DNA of 64,000 nt, from the NCBI GenBank assembly GCA_910576915.1, contig CAJTJT010000003.1, positions 62,001 to 126,000 on the forward strand, read 5' to 3'. The position numbers were made by a program, and so were the translations under genes. Under the pieces are notes generated by a model. The model saw nothing but the letters and a program-made list of their open reading frames with translations. It made no database searches and was not told the DNA's origin. Shown one piece after another: positions 16,663-25,209 of the stretch (positions are counted from its first letter, which is position 1; each line of letters opens with the position of its first letter). This stretch comes from an uncultured Elusimicrobiales bacterium. GTDB taxonomy: Bacteria; Elusimicrobiota; Elusimicrobia; Elusimicrobiales; Elusimicrobiaceae.

Positions 16663-17565
16663 ATGTCCAGACAGGCTTTAGGAAAGGGCTTAGACGCTCT
16701 TATTAAACAAACCCAGGAAGTGGTACAGATGACCACGGCAGAGGCCGCGCAGGCGGTGGAGCCTACCGGCGCCAGCGTAACGCGTATTGCGGTGGATAAA
16801 ATTGTTCCCAACCGTTTTCAGCCGCGCCGCGTGTTTGACGAAGCAAAACTGCAGGAACTCTCCCAATCCATTAAAGAACACGGCCTTACCCAGCCGATTG
16901 TGGTGGTGTACGATGCCGGACTTGATAAATACGAAATTGTGGTGGGGGAACGCCGCTTCCGCGCCACGCAACTGGCGGGGCTGACGGAAATTGACGCCAT
17001 CGTCCATAAACATTTGGGCGATAAAGAAATGTGCGCGCTCGCATTAATCGAAAATATCCAGCGCGAAGATTTAAACCCTATCGAAACGGCCCTCGGCTAC
17101 CGCAATTTGATGAGCAAATTCTATATTACGCAGACGGATCTGGCTTCTTATTGCGGCAAATCGAAAGCAGCTATTTCCAACGCGCTTCGCTTGCTGGATT
17201 TGGAGCCGGAAATCCAACAGGCGCTGCAGGACGGCCTCATCAGCGAAGGCCACGGCCGCGCGCTGTTAATGGTAACGGACGCCGCCAAGCGGGACATGCT
17301 GTTTAAAAAGATGTACGGCAGCAAAATGTCCGTCCGCCAGGCCGAAGATGCGGCCCGCGCGCTTATGTTCCCCGTGAAAAAGGCGGAAAAAGGTGACCGT
17401 CCGGCGGAAGTTGTTTCGTTTGAAAACGATTTGCAAACCGCTTTAGGCACCAAAGTGGAAGTAAAATACGGCAAAAATATGAAAAAAGGCACGCTGGTGA
17501 TTCATTATCATTCGCTGGACGAGTTGGATAACATTGCCGGCCGCCTGAAAAATAAGATGTTATAA
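16663..17565 (+). CDS. parB: Chromosome partitioning protein ParB (Spo0J), CTP-dependent clamp
   Basis: A 300-residue ParB. It has the N-terminal ParA-activating stretch SRQALGKGLDALI, the CTP-binding motifs GERRFRA and ENIQREDLNPIE, a helix-turn-helix (TQTDLASYCGKSKAAISNAL) that reads parS, and a C-terminal dimer domain. The frame is open from a TTG at 16651, but the ATG at 16663 is preferred because GGAGG sits 5 nt upstream of it. That start is 1 bp past the parA stop, which suggests coupling. Confidence 0.95.
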   Translation: MSRQALGKGLDALIKQTQEVVQMTTAEAAQAVEPTGASVTRIAVDKIVPNRFQPRRVFDEAKLQELSQSIKEHGLTQPIVVVYDAGLDKYEIVVGERRFRATQLAGLTEIDAIVHKHLGDKEMCALALIENIQREDLNPIETALGYRNLMSKFYITQTDLASYCGKSKAAISNALRLLDLEPEIQQALQDGLISEGHGRALLMVTDAAKRDMLFKKMYGSKMSVRQAEDAARALMFPVKKAEKGDRPAEVVSFENDLQTALGTKVEVKYGKNMKKGTLVIHYHSLDELDNIAGRLKNKML

Positions 17566-17600
17566 GCAAACAGATTGTTCATAACCGTCGGTTTACGCAT

Positions 17601-17630
17601 AAAGGATAAGAAAGTATTTTCTTATCCTTT
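17601..17630 (+). terminator. Terminator after parB
   Basis: AAAGGATAAGAAA pairs with TTTCTTATCCTTT around a short loop; the right arm ends in a T-rich stretch. Confidence 0.7.
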
Positions 17631-17672
17631 ATTGCTTATTTTGGCCACTTCAATTAAAGTTGCGTCACCCCG
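17631..17672. repeat. Dispersed intergenic repeat, copy A
   Basis: About 42 bp, running from TTGCTTATT through TTGGCCAC to GTTGCGTCACCCCG, matches 26466-26504 at about four positions in five. Both copies sit immediately after a hairpin terminator. The rest of this 297-bp gap (17673-17862) shows no gene apart from the upstream region of the zinc-ribbon gene. Confidence 0.55.
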
Positions 17673-17862
17673 GTCCTGCGGAGAGCGGATGATACAGGGT
17701 CCAGTTATAGGGTTTCGGTATCCGGAATGGGTAAGGCTTTCAGCGGCCCGCAGTGTGTGGTCTACAAGGTGTGGCCCGCAGGGTTTCAGTATTCGGTTAT
17801 TTCCGTCAATTTACACGGTTGTTGTTTTAAATAAAAAATACTTAAAAAATAAGGATAATTTT

Positions 17863-18120
17863 ATGAAAGAAAAATTTTGTCAAAGTTGCGGTATGCCCTT
17901 GGCAGCGGGATTCTTCGGTACGGAAAAAGACGGTTCCGAAAGTAATTTATATTGCAAGTATTGCTTTAAAGAGGGGAAATTCACCCAGGATGTTACGCTG
18001 GAAGAAATGGCGGATATCTGCGCTGTACATTTGGTGCAGGCTCACCCGGAGTTTTCCCCGGCGCAGGCGAAGGCGCATATGTTAAGCGTACTGCCGCGTT
18101 TATCGCGTTGGAAAAAATAG
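17863..18120 (+). CDS. Small zinc-ribbon protein
   Basis: An 85-residue protein with two cysteine pairs, CQSC (Cys6, Cys9) and CKYC (Cys31, Cys34), the pattern of the putative zinc-ribbon domain family, then a short helical C-terminus. AAGGATAATTTT before the ATG supplies the ribosome-binding site. Although the frame is open further upstream, that part lies in repeat-like DNA and is not believed to be coding. The function is unknown; such proteins may bind nucleic acid or protein partners. Confidence 0.78.
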   Translation: MKEKFCQSCGMPLAAGFFGTEKDGSESNLYCKYCFKEGKFTQDVTLEEMADICAVHLVQAHPEFSPAQAKAHMLSVLPRLSRWKK

Positions 18121-18161
18121 GGGGCTAAACGTTGCCCGTGTCGGTTTGATATAAAAACAAG

Positions 18162-18185
18162 AACCCCGCCTCTTCGGCGGGGTTT
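18162..18185 (+). terminator. Terminator after zinc-ribbon gene
   Basis: AACCCCGCC and GGCGGGGTT stem around a short loop, followed by TTATG. The A-rich left flank means it might also act leftward. Confidence 0.75.
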
Positions 18186-18715
18186 ATGTTTGGGAACGAC
18201 AGGTGTTCTTTAGCCGTTCCACGTATCCCCTTTTGGCCCTCTTACGCCTTTGGCGTCCCCCCGGGCCGGTTAAATCGTTCTTACACTAATAGAATAACAT
18301 TTATTGCGTCTTTTGCAACGCGGCAAAAAGGGTTAGTTTTTAAGAGAGATAATTTTCCCTGCAGGCGGTCTGTTTGTATTTCTTCCTCGGCAGATTATCC
18401 CGGTAATGCCGTCATTGCCGAAGGAAGCCATCCACAGGATTTGAGGGATTTTGCTGTCGTGAAATAACGGTTTTCCGATGATAACGCTCGGGAATAACGA
18501 TATTTTGTATATGAACACCGCAAGTTGTATCTTGCCGATCGCTGGGGATTTTACAACATTCAAGAAATCCCGTCCGAATTGGGGCGGGTTAAAAGCTCGT
18601 CATAAATTCCCGTGCCGTTTTTGTTGGGAATAAATATCTCCCGCCTGTTCCGGGGTCTGTACAAAAAACCCCGCGTCTTAAAAGTAAGACGCGGGGTTCC
18701 TGTCGATTATATCGT
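18186..18715. other. Gene-free region with decayed repeat sequence
   Basis: No credible gene is seen. The stretch 18390-18515 contains CCGTCATTGCCGAAGG and CTCGGGAATAACG, which look like worn copies of a GTCATCCCG/CGGGAATGAC inverted-repeat element such as that at 26495-26573. A terminator for the next gene ends the region. Confidence 0.4.
18667..18698 (-). terminator. Terminator after the aminotransferase gene
   Basis: A 14-bp perfect stem (18667-18680 with 18685-18698) and 4-nt loop, with an A-tract on the left that gives a U-run in the minus-strand transcript. Confidence 0.9.
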
Positions 18716-19855
18716 CTAAACGGTAGCGTCCTGCTCGTAGAACGCCCGGATGGTTTCGCATACGCGGGCCACTTGTTCTTCGGTAATTTCCGGGAACATG
18801 GGGATGGATAATACCTCTTTGGCGGCTTTTTCCGCTTCGGGGTAATCCTCCGGGTTTAAGTTTAAGTGTTTGTATGCGGGCTGTTTGTATAAGGGAACTG
18901 GGTAATAGACGGCGGAACCGATTCCGCGTTCTTTTAAATACGCCTGCAGTTCGTCGCGTTTTTCGGCGCGGATTGTATAGACGTAAAACGATTGTTCGTA
19001 TCCGGCGGGCGGCGTCGGCGGAAGCACCACAGGCACGCCCGAAAGCCCCTCAGCGTACCAGGCGGCGGCTTTGCGGCGTTGTTCCGTCCAGTCGGCCAAG
19101 TGCGGCAGTTTTACGCGTAGGATAGCGGCTTGCACTTCGTCCATGCGCAGGGTGGACCCTTCCAAATCGTATTCATAGGCTTTGTCTTTGGCTCGGCCGC
19201 TGTGGCGCAGGGAGCGGCAGGCGTCGGCCAGTTCGTCGTCGTTGGTGGTAATGCAGCCCGCGTCGCCGCAGGCGCCCAGGTTTTTGCTGGGATAAAAGCT
19301 AAAGCAGCCCGCGTCGCCAATGCCGCCTACCATCACGCCGTCGGCCATAGACAAATGGGCCTGGGCACAGTCTTCAATTACTTTTAAACCGTGTTCATTG
19401 GCCAGGTGCATAATGGCGTCCATATTGGCGGGATAGCCGTACAGGTGTACGGGTAAAATGGCTTTGGTGCGTTTGGTAATTTTGCGTTCTACGTCTTGCA
19501 CGTCGATATTATAAGTGCGCGGGTCGATATCGGCAAAAACGAATTTCGCCCCCGTCAGCGAGATGGAAGACGTGGTGGCGATAAAGGTAAATGGAGTGGT
19601 AATCACTTCGTCCCCTTCACCGATTCCGGCGGCTTTTAACGCAATTTGGATGGCGCTTGCGCCGGACGAGCAGGAGATACAGTGTTTCACGCCGATAAGG
19701 CGGGCGAATTCTTCTTCAAATTGTTGGGTTTGCGGGCCGAGCAGCCAGTGCATGGAATCCAAGGCTTCCAAAGCGGCCTCATGGATTTGGGGTTTTAGAT
19801 GTTCGTATTGTTCTTTGAGGTTAAACAGCGGTATGGGTTTTATGTCGTCCGTCAT
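18716..19855 (-). CDS. DegT/DnrJ/EryC1/StrS-family sugar aminotransferase
   Basis: A 379-residue PLP enzyme of the family that aminates keto-sugars for surface polysaccharides. The cofactor lysine is Lys191 in FYPSKNLGACGDAG, and Asp162 in EDCAQAH binds the pyridine nitrogen. The substrate-pocket segment TTPFTFIATTSS is also typical. It is likely to make an amino-sugar for lipopolysaccharide or capsule. It sits 20 bp after the MgtC-like gene, so the two are probably co-transcribed although their roles are not obviously linked. Confidence 0.9.
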   Translation of the reverse strand: MTDDIKPIPLFNLKEQYEHLKPQIHEAALEALDSMHWLLGPQTQQFEEEFARLIGVKHCISCSSGASAIQIALKAAGIGEGDEVITTPFTFIATTSSISLTGAKFVFADIDPRTYNIDVQDVERKITKRTKAILPVHLYGYPANMDAIMHLANEHGLKVIEDCAQAHLSMADGVMVGGIGDAGCFSFYPSKNLGACGDAGCITTNDDELADACRSLRHSGRAKDKAYEYDLEGSTLRMDEVQAAILRVKLPHLADWTEQRRKAAAWYAEGLSGVPVVLPPTPPAGYEQSFYVYTIRAEKRDELQAYLKERGIGSAVYYPVPLYKQPAYKHLNLNPEDYPEAEKAAKEVLSIPMFPEITEEQVARVCETIRAFYEQDATV

Positions 19856-19875
19856 AGGCGGATTATTCTCCTGTA

Positions 19876-20505
19876 TTATTTGTACAAACTGTATACTTCG
19901 GGCATTTCTAACAGTTCTTTGGTAACGTTTTGAAATTCATGCCCCGTAAACGTAGCCACCAGGCTGACGTGGAAAACGTTGTCCTGCTTGGTTACTTCGC
20001 GTTTGAGTACAGAAACGTTTTGTTTTTCGATTTGTTTGGTGATTTTATCTACCACGTTCCATTTGGGTTCGCAGGTAAGGTAAATCGTGTCGTAATGTTT
20101 TACAAATTCTACCAGCTTGAGCGTTTTGCGTACGCCCAGCTGAATGACTAAAATGGAGGCGGCGGACAGCGCGGCCAGTACGTATTGCCCGTAGCCGACG
20201 GCCATGCCGATGGCGGCCACCAGCCATACGCCCGCGGCGGTGGTCAAGCCGGAAATTTTATTTCCGTCGCGCAGGATAGACCCCGCGCCGATAAAACCCA
20301 CGCCCGTTACGATTTGGGCGGAAATGCGGCCCGGGTCGCCCCCGGCCGCGCCCATATATTCGGATAAAACGGTAAACAGCATGGCCCCCAGGCAAATCAG
20401 GCAGTTGGTGGCGTATCCGGCGGGTTTATCGTGGTATTGGCGTTCCATACCCAAAATGCCGCCCAGCATCAGCGCGAGAAAAATTTTAATCAGAATATCT
20501 TGCAT
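19876..20505 (-). CDS. MgtC/SapB-family membrane protein
   Basis: About 209 residues. Four to five membrane helices fill the first 120 residues and include the MgtC signature GGILGMERQ and GFIGAGSI. An ACT-like soluble domain follows. Family members are linked to magnesium homeostasis and virulence, but the biochemical role is unsettled. The start at 20505 leaves 7 bp after the upstream stop and has AAGG before it. A longer frame from 20535 would overlap the transporter gene and lacks support. Confidence 0.82.
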   Translation of the reverse strand: MQDILIKIFLALMLGGILGMERQYHDKPAGYATNCLICLGAMLFTVLSEYMGAAGGDPGRISAQIVTGVGFIGAGSILRDGNKISGLTTAAGVWLVAAIGMAVGYGQYVLAALSAASILVIQLGVRKTLKLVEFVKHYDTIYLTCEPKWNVVDKITKQIEKQNVSVLKREVTKQDNVFHVSLVATFTGHEFQNVTKELLEMPEVYSLYK

Positions 20506-20512
20506 ATCCTTA

Positions 20513-21562
20513 TCATACAATACAGAGGACGACAAAGTAAACAGCCAGCAGCGTGATTCCCAGCGGCAGCGCGGCTTTTGCCCAGGCGCGTGTTTTTATA
20601 TCCAGCTTGGCGGCGCAGATGATGTTGGGGATGTTCCCCGGGATTAATAATCCGCCCGCGCACACTAAGGAAATCAGCAGGAATAAGAGGATATCGTGGG
20701 ACAGTTCCGGCGTTACCGCAATGCTGGCTACGGTGGCGTTATCCAATACCGCCGAAAGCGTATTAAGCCAGTACAGCGTATATTTGGACAGGTGCGGAAT
20801 CGTCCGAACGGCCAGGGGTTTTAAGCCTTCTCCCAACAGAACAAGGCCCGCCACAAACAAATATACTTTGCCTGTACGCACCAGGATGGTGGTATACGTT
20901 TCGCCCGGGGCGGTTTCGGCAGGCTGCACGGTGACGGGTTTTTTACCCATCCGCATGGCCAGCAGGCCAAACAGTACCAGGCCGGGCAAAATCCACCAGC
21001 CTAATAATTTCATTAAAAAGAAGAAATCGGCGTAATAAGGCGCGTCTTTTAGTTTGGATACCACAATGGTGGAAAGCGGTTCGCCTATCGGCGTAAGCAC
21101 TGCGCCGAAACCGATGGAAAAACACGTGTAGATGGCCAGGCGCGTTTTTTCCGGCGCGGACAGATTTAGCAGTTTAATAATTTCCGCCGCCAAAAGCGCT
21201 GCGATAATGGCGGTCAGCACGCTGGAAAACAACCCGATGCAAAATACCGCCAAAAACAGGAAAATCCGCGGGCCGGTCCGTTTTTCAACCGCGTAGATGA
21301 CGTGCCCCGTATAGCGGCCGAATTTTTTAAACAGTAACCCCAGTATAAGCACGGCCGAAGTAATCATCCACGGTTCTTTTAACGCTTCCAGCACCAGGTG
21401 TCCGCTCCAGGCGCGGGAAACGGTCACGGCGCACAAGCCGCACACCAGCAGGAAGATTTCCAGCTCCTGTTCGACTTTATGCACCAAAAACGGCAAGACC
21501 ATTACGGCCAGTACCAGTCCGCTTAAAAGGACCAGCGTAAAAGTTGAAAGTGTTTGTTCCAT
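20513..21562 (-). CDS. DUF1646 family putative cation transporter
   Basis: A 349-residue membrane protein with about ten hydrophobic segments. Paired half-helix motifs are visible as GAVLTPIGEPLST (about 153-165) and GGLLIPGNIPN near the end, together with LDNATVAS. These are features of the DUF1646 branch of the ion transporter superfamily, related to Na+/H+ antiporters. The ion is unknown. It heads a leftward run with the MgtC-like and aminotransferase genes. Confidence 0.8.
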   Translation of the reverse strand: MEQTLSTFTLVLLSGLVLAVMVLPFLVHKVEQELEIFLLVCGLCAVTVSRAWSGHLVLEALKEPWMITSAVLILGLLFKKFGRYTGHVIYAVEKRTGPRIFLFLAVFCIGLFSSVLTAIIAALLAAEIIKLLNLSAPEKTRLAIYTCFSIGFGAVLTPIGEPLSTIVVSKLKDAPYYADFFFLMKLLGWWILPGLVLFGLLAMRMGKKPVTVQPAETAPGETYTTILVRTGKVYLFVAGLVLLGEGLKPLAVRTIPHLSKYTLYWLNTLSAVLDNATVASIAVTPELSHDILLFLLISLVCAGGLLIPGNIPNIICAAKLDIKTRAWAKAALPLGITLLAVYFVVLCIV

Positions 21563-21620
21563 ACTTTTAGTAAACAGGTCCGTTCGTTATTTAGCCAACC
21601 GTTTTTTTAATTATAAAAAT

Positions 21621-21646
21621 AAAAAACCCCGCCTTTGGGCGGGGTT
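21621..21646 (-). terminator. Terminator after the outer-membrane protein gene
   Basis: AACCCCGCC/GGCGGGGTT stem with loop TTTG and an A-tract to the left, giving a U-run in the leftward transcript. Confidence 0.85.
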
Positions 21647-21666
21647 GTAAAACAGTGCGTTTTTAA

Positions 21667-22287
21667 TTAAAAGCGGCAGCCGAGTTTTAACATAACCAGC
21701 ATGTTTTGGTAGCGGCTTTTGCCAAAGGCGTCTTTAAAATCGTCGTTGGCTTCGATTAAGTAGTAGCGGCCTTCCACACCGAAGATGATGGTTTCGTCGA
21801 TGTCAAATTCCAGGCCGACGCCTACCATTTGCGCGAGGTCGGTGCTGTTGGTGGTTAAATGGGAACCGTCCGCATTTTTCTGGCGGGCGAACATGTGTCC
21901 TACGCCGACGCCGAAAGGTACGTATAAGCGGGTAGCCTGGGAGGGGAAGAAGGTCAGGCGGCCGGTTACGAGGCCGGTGGCCACGCCGGTGCGGTAATAA
22001 GAATCGCCGGCGAAAGTGTCCCCGTCACCGAGTTGGGAATAGTTGGCGTCCAACCCCAAACCGAAGAAGGACACAATGTTGCGGGTAAATCCGATACCGG
22101 CGGTCCAGCCGGTGGTGCCGAGTTCGGTTCCGTGCACTTTCCAATCGTCTTTAGGAAGCGTCATACCGCCGTAAAATTCTACGCGGGTGGTGTTTTTGCG
22201 AAGGCCGTATTCCTGCAGGCCGTAATAATCCTGCGCGAAAGCCGGAACGGCCGCGAACAGGGCGCACAACAAAAATAATTTTTTCAT
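21667..22287 (-). CDS. Outer-membrane beta-barrel protein
   Basis: A 206-residue protein with a clear signal peptide (cut after AFA, about residue 18), alternating aromatic strands and a C-terminal phenylalanine (KLGCRF), the usual outer-membrane insertion signal. The size and strand number suggest an eight-stranded OmpA/OmpX-like barrel. The function is unknown. An AAGGAG ribosome-binding site precedes the ATG. It follows kdsC on the same strand. Confidence 0.82.
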   Translation of the reverse strand: MKKLFLLCALFAAVPAFAQDYYGLQEYGLRKNTTRVEFYGGMTLPKDDWKVHGTELGTTGWTAGIGFTRNIVSFFGLGLDANYSQLGDGDTFAGDSYYRTGVATGLVTGRLTFFPSQATRLYVPFGVGVGHMFARQKNADGSHLTTNSTDLAQMVGVGLEFDIDETIIFGVEGRYYLIEANDDFKDAFGKSRYQNMLVMLKLGCRF

Positions 22288-22330
22288 AAGACTCCTTAAG
22301 ATTTTAACTGTCTTTATTATTGTAAAAATT

Positions 22331-22927
22331 TTACAACCCTTTTACAATACGCGGGGTATTGCGGGGGGAGGTAAACGAGCCGTCCCGGTTGGCGGCTACT
22401 ACGGCGTCCCACTGGCCGCGGGCGCGCAGGATTTGCTCGGCAATGTCGCGCACGGCGGAGCGGCCTCCTTCAAGCGGGGAGGTATAAAGTGCGAGCGCTT
22501 TGGCTTCGGGCACGCTGTTGGCCACCGCCAGCGGCAGGCCGACGCGTTCCAAAACGCCGAGGTCGATTAAATCGTCGCCGATGAACGCGGTTTCTTCGGG
22601 CGAAATGTTGTATTCTTTTTGCAGATAATCAAGCGCGTGGTGTTTTACGGACGTATTGTAAAACAGATATTTCATGCCCAATACGCCCGCCCAAAACTCA
22701 AGCGTATTACTCGCGCCGCGCGAGATGATGCCCGTATCAATGCCGCACCAGGCCAAATACATGAGGCCCATGCCGTCTAAAGAATCGAAATGTTTTATTT
22801 CGTGCGTTTGGCCCTGCGCGTCGGTAAAAAAGCTGAGGGTACCGTTGGTCATTACGCCGTCCACATCGGTCAGCAGGAGTTTGATTTGTTTGGCCTTTTG
22901 TATAAAAAGGGGAGAAACGTTAGTCAT
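22331..22927 (-). CDS. kdsC: 3-deoxy-D-manno-octulosonate 8-phosphate phosphatase
   Basis: A 198-residue HAD-superfamily C0 phosphatase that makes free Kdo for lipopolysaccharide. The nucleophile and acid are Asp21 and Asp23 in TDVDGVMTNG, and the metal site is GDD at 117-119. The C-terminal substrate loop reads SPLEGGRSAVRD, where KdsC proteins have a conserved glycine-rich tail. It shows that the organism makes Kdo-containing lipopolysaccharide. Its -10 box is only 8 nt from the ATG, with no ribosome-binding site. Confidence 0.9.
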   Translation of the reverse strand: MTNVSPLFIQKAKQIKLLLTDVDGVMTNGTLSFFTDAQGQTHEIKHFDSLDGMGLMYLAWCGIDTGIISRGASNTLEFWAGVLGMKYLFYNTSVKHHALDYLQKEYNISPEETAFIGDDLIDLGVLERVGLPLAVANSVPEAKALALYTSPLEGGRSAVRDIAEQILRARGQWDAVVAANRDGSFTSPRNTPRIVKGL

Positions 22928-22980
22928 ATACTTCCATTATACCTTTATTTCCCTATGCCCAAAAATTATATAATAAACGT
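22928..22980. promoter_or_regulatory. Compact divergent promoter, kdsC / CsgG-like gene
   Basis: Only 53 bp separate two divergent starts. A TATAAT on the plus strand (22969-22974) lies 6 nt before the rightward ATG. A TATAAT on the minus strand (22936-22941) lies 8 nt before the leftward ATG. Neither start has a Shine-Dalgarno sequence. Confidence 0.6.
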
Positions 22981-23661
22981 ATGAAGAAACTTTTGGCCCT
23001 GGCCCTTGTTTTCTGCCTGTACGCGTGCGGCTGTACCCCAAAAACGGTAATCAGCCAAACGTACGATTTCGACCAAATGAACCGCATTGGCGTGATGTCT
23101 TTTACAAACCAATGGGGGGCTGTACAGGGGGTGGAAAATTTATTCGCCAAGTATTTAATCGCGTCCGGGTTTAAGGTGGTGGAACGCGCACAGCTGGAAA
23201 GCGTGCTGCGGGAACACCATATTTCCGTGTCCGGCTATCTGTCACCGGAAACGACGCGTGAAATCGGCCGTATTTTAGGGGTGGACGTTCTTCTGATCGG
23301 GGAAGTGAGTTCTTATACGCCCGCGCGGACGGAGCTTAAAATGTCGGCCACGCGCCGCACCGAATCGCGCCCCGTATACACGCAGGACGTGATGCAGCTG
23401 CCCGACGGTACGTATGTAGGTTATACGCGCAACATCGGCACGCAGTATTCGCACTCGACCGAAGTCCAGCCCACGGAATACACGATTAACGCCCGGGTGG
23501 GAATCATCGCCAAACTGGTGGACGTGGAAACGGCGGAAATTATTTGGATCGGGTCGGACGATGCTTCTTCGCCCAACGCGTTAAACGCGGCGGACGACAT
23601 CGCCCGCGCGCTCGTCAAAAGTTTTACCAAGGAACTTGCCAAACGGCGGGAAGGAAAATGA
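22981..23661 (+). CDS. CsgG/HfaB-like lipoprotein
   Basis: A 226-residue protein with a lipoprotein signal (LYACGC, lipidated Cys near 16 or 18) and a CsgG-type fold: IGVMSFTNQWG, KVVERAQLESVLREH, ARILGVD-like GRILGVDVLLIGEVSS, and the late AKLVDVETAEIIW strand. CsgG forms the outer-membrane pore for curli, but many CsgG-domain lipoproteins of unknown role exist, and no curli subunit is seen here. It overlaps the next small gene (ATGA), so the two are coupled. Function beyond the fold is not known. Confidence 0.75.
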   Translation: MKKLLALALVFCLYACGCTPKTVISQTYDFDQMNRIGVMSFTNQWGAVQGVENLFAKYLIASGFKVVERAQLESVLREHHISVSGYLSPETTREIGRILGVDVLLIGEVSSYTPARTELKMSATRRTESRPVYTQDVMQLPDGTYVGYTRNIGTQYSHSTEVQPTEYTINARVGIIAKLVDVETAEIIWIGSDDASSPNALNAADDIARALVKSFTKELAKRREGK

Positions 23662-23909
23662 GAAAAACCCCTTATACGTTTGCACAGCAGTCGGCCTCGT
23701 TTGTGTTTAAAGCGTTTTTTACGATGGTAAAAACGCTGTTTGTACTGCTGGCTCTCGTAGTAGGGGCGTTGGTGGCGGGGCAGAGCTCGTCGGCTCCCGT
23801 CAGCGTGCGGCTGTTAACGTCATACGGAATGGAATATGCCGTATCCACGTTTAAACCGTACCGTCATTTGTTCCCGGAACCGTATTTAATCAAGTTAGAA
23901 ACAGAATAA
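23658..23909 (+). CDS. Small single-pass membrane protein
   Basis: An 83-residue protein with one hydrophobic segment (about 24-42) and a short extracytoplasmic tail rich in Tyr and Pro. It starts at an ATG that overlaps the stop of the CsgG-like gene (ATGA), with AAGGAAA as ribosome-binding site. I do not recognise the family. Its coupling suggests a partner of the lipoprotein. serS begins 10 bp later. Confidence 0.6.
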   Translation: MRKTPYTFAQQSASFVFKAFFTMVKTLFVLLALVVGALVAGQSSSAPVSVRLLTSYGMEYAVSTFKPYRHLFPEPYLIKLETE

Positions 23910-23919
23910 AGAGGAATCT

Positions 23920-25209
23920 ATGTTAGACATTAAACAAATCGTTGCAAACCCAGAAGAAGTAAAAAAACGTTTGTCTTTGCGCAAGCCCGAACTGGCCGCG
24001 CAGATTGACGAAGTATTGGCGAAATACACTTCCTACAAAACGGTGCTCGCCAAGGTGGAAGAATTGCGCGCCAAACGCAACGAAATGTCTAAATCCATCG
24101 GCAAAATTAAAAAAGAACAGGGCGACGAAGCCGCCAAACAGGCCATGGCCGAAGTGGGCAAATTAAAAGAAGAAATGGCCGCCAAAGAAGGGGAAATGGA
24201 ACCCCTCAAAGCGGAAATCGACAATTTGCTTTTGTCCATTCCCAATATGCCTAACGAAAAAATCCCGGTGGGCGTGTCGGACGCGGACAACCCGGAATAC
24301 ATCCCCTGCTCCATTCCGCTTCCCAAATTTGATTTTAAACCGCTCGACCACCAGGCCGTAGGCGAAAAACTCGGTATTTTGGATTTTGAAGCCGCCGCTG
24401 CGCTTTCCGGCAGCCGCTTTGCTCTTTTTAAAGGCGACGGCGCCCGCTTGGAACGCGCGATTATTGCGTTTATGCTCGATTTGCACGCCAAAAAAGGCTA
24501 TACCGAAGTGCTGCCGCCCGTTATCGTCAACGAAGATATTTTAATCGGCACCGGCCAGCTGCCCAAATTCCGCGAAGATATGTACGAGCTGACGGGCGAA
24601 CCGAAACAGTTTTTAATTTCCACCGCCGAAATTCCGCTTACGAACTTAAACCGCATCCGCGTGGTGCCGGAAGCGGAACTGCCGATTAAATTAACCGCGT
24701 ATTCGCCGTGCTTCCGCAAAGAATCGGGCACGTACGGCAAAGATACGCGCGGCCTTATCCGCAACCACCAGTTTGATAAAGTGGAACTTGTGATGCTCTC
24801 CAAGCCGGAAGATTCCTACAAAATGCTGGAGATTATGGTGTCCGACGCGCAGGATGTTTTAAAAGCCCTCGGCATTCCGTACCACGTGGTGGAACTGTGC
24901 AGCGGGGACATCGGCTTTTCGTCCGCCAAGACGTACGATATCGAAGTTTGGATGCCCAGCGAAAACAGATTCCGCGAAATTTCCTCCTGCTCCAACTGCC
25001 TGGACTTCCAGGCCCGCCGCATGGGCTTGCGCTTCAAAAACGCCCAGGGCAAACAGGAATACGTACACACGCTTAACGGAAGCGGCCTTGCCGTAGGACG
25101 CACGTTTGCCGCCATTTTGGAAAACTTCCAGCAGGCGGACGGCTCCGTGATTATTCCGGAAGCGTTGCGCCCGTATTTTGGCAAAGATAAAATCGAGGCC
25201 AAAAAATAA
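23920..25209 (+). CDS. serS: Seryl-tRNA synthetase
   Basis: A 429-residue class II synthetase. It has an N-terminal antiparallel coiled-coil arm (about 25-105) that grips the long variable arm of tRNA-Ser. The catalytic domain shows motif 2 (CFRKESGTYGKDTRG) and motif 3 (LNGSGLAVGRT). It charges tRNA-Ser and, as the precursor step, tRNA-Sec. The AGAGGA ribosome-binding site is normal. Its stop overlaps the start of the TPR gene (TAATG). Confidence 0.97.
   Translation: MLDIKQIVANPEEVKKRLSLRKPELAAQIDEVLAKYTSYKTVLAKVEELRAKRNEMSKSIGKIKKEQGDEAAKQAMAEVGKLKEEMAAKEGEMEPLKAEIDNLLLSIPNMPNEKIPVGVSDADNPEYIPCSIPLPKFDFKPLDHQAVGEKLGILDFEAAAALSGSRFALFKGDGARLERAIIAFMLDLHAKKGYTEVLPPVIVNEDILIGTGQLPKFREDMYELTGEPKQFLISTAEIPLTNLNRIRVVPEAELPIKLTAYSPCFRKESGTYGKDTRGLIRNHQFDKVELVMLSKPEDSYKMLEIMVSDAQDVLKALGIPYHVVELCSGDIGFSSAKTYDIEVWMPSENRFREISSCSNCLDFQARRMGLRFKNAQGKQEYVHTLNGSGLAVGRTFAAILENFQQADGSVIIPEALRPYFGKDKIEAKK

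Noticed and set aside
17575..17862. Upstream extension of the zinc-ribbon gene
   Set aside because: It runs through a terminator hairpin and a dispersed repeat; the zinc ribbon starts just after the ATG at 17863, which has its own ribosome-binding site.
22981..23909. Curli secretion system
   Set aside because: The CsgG-like lipoprotein stands without CsgA, CsgE or CsgF partners, so a curli role is not supported.
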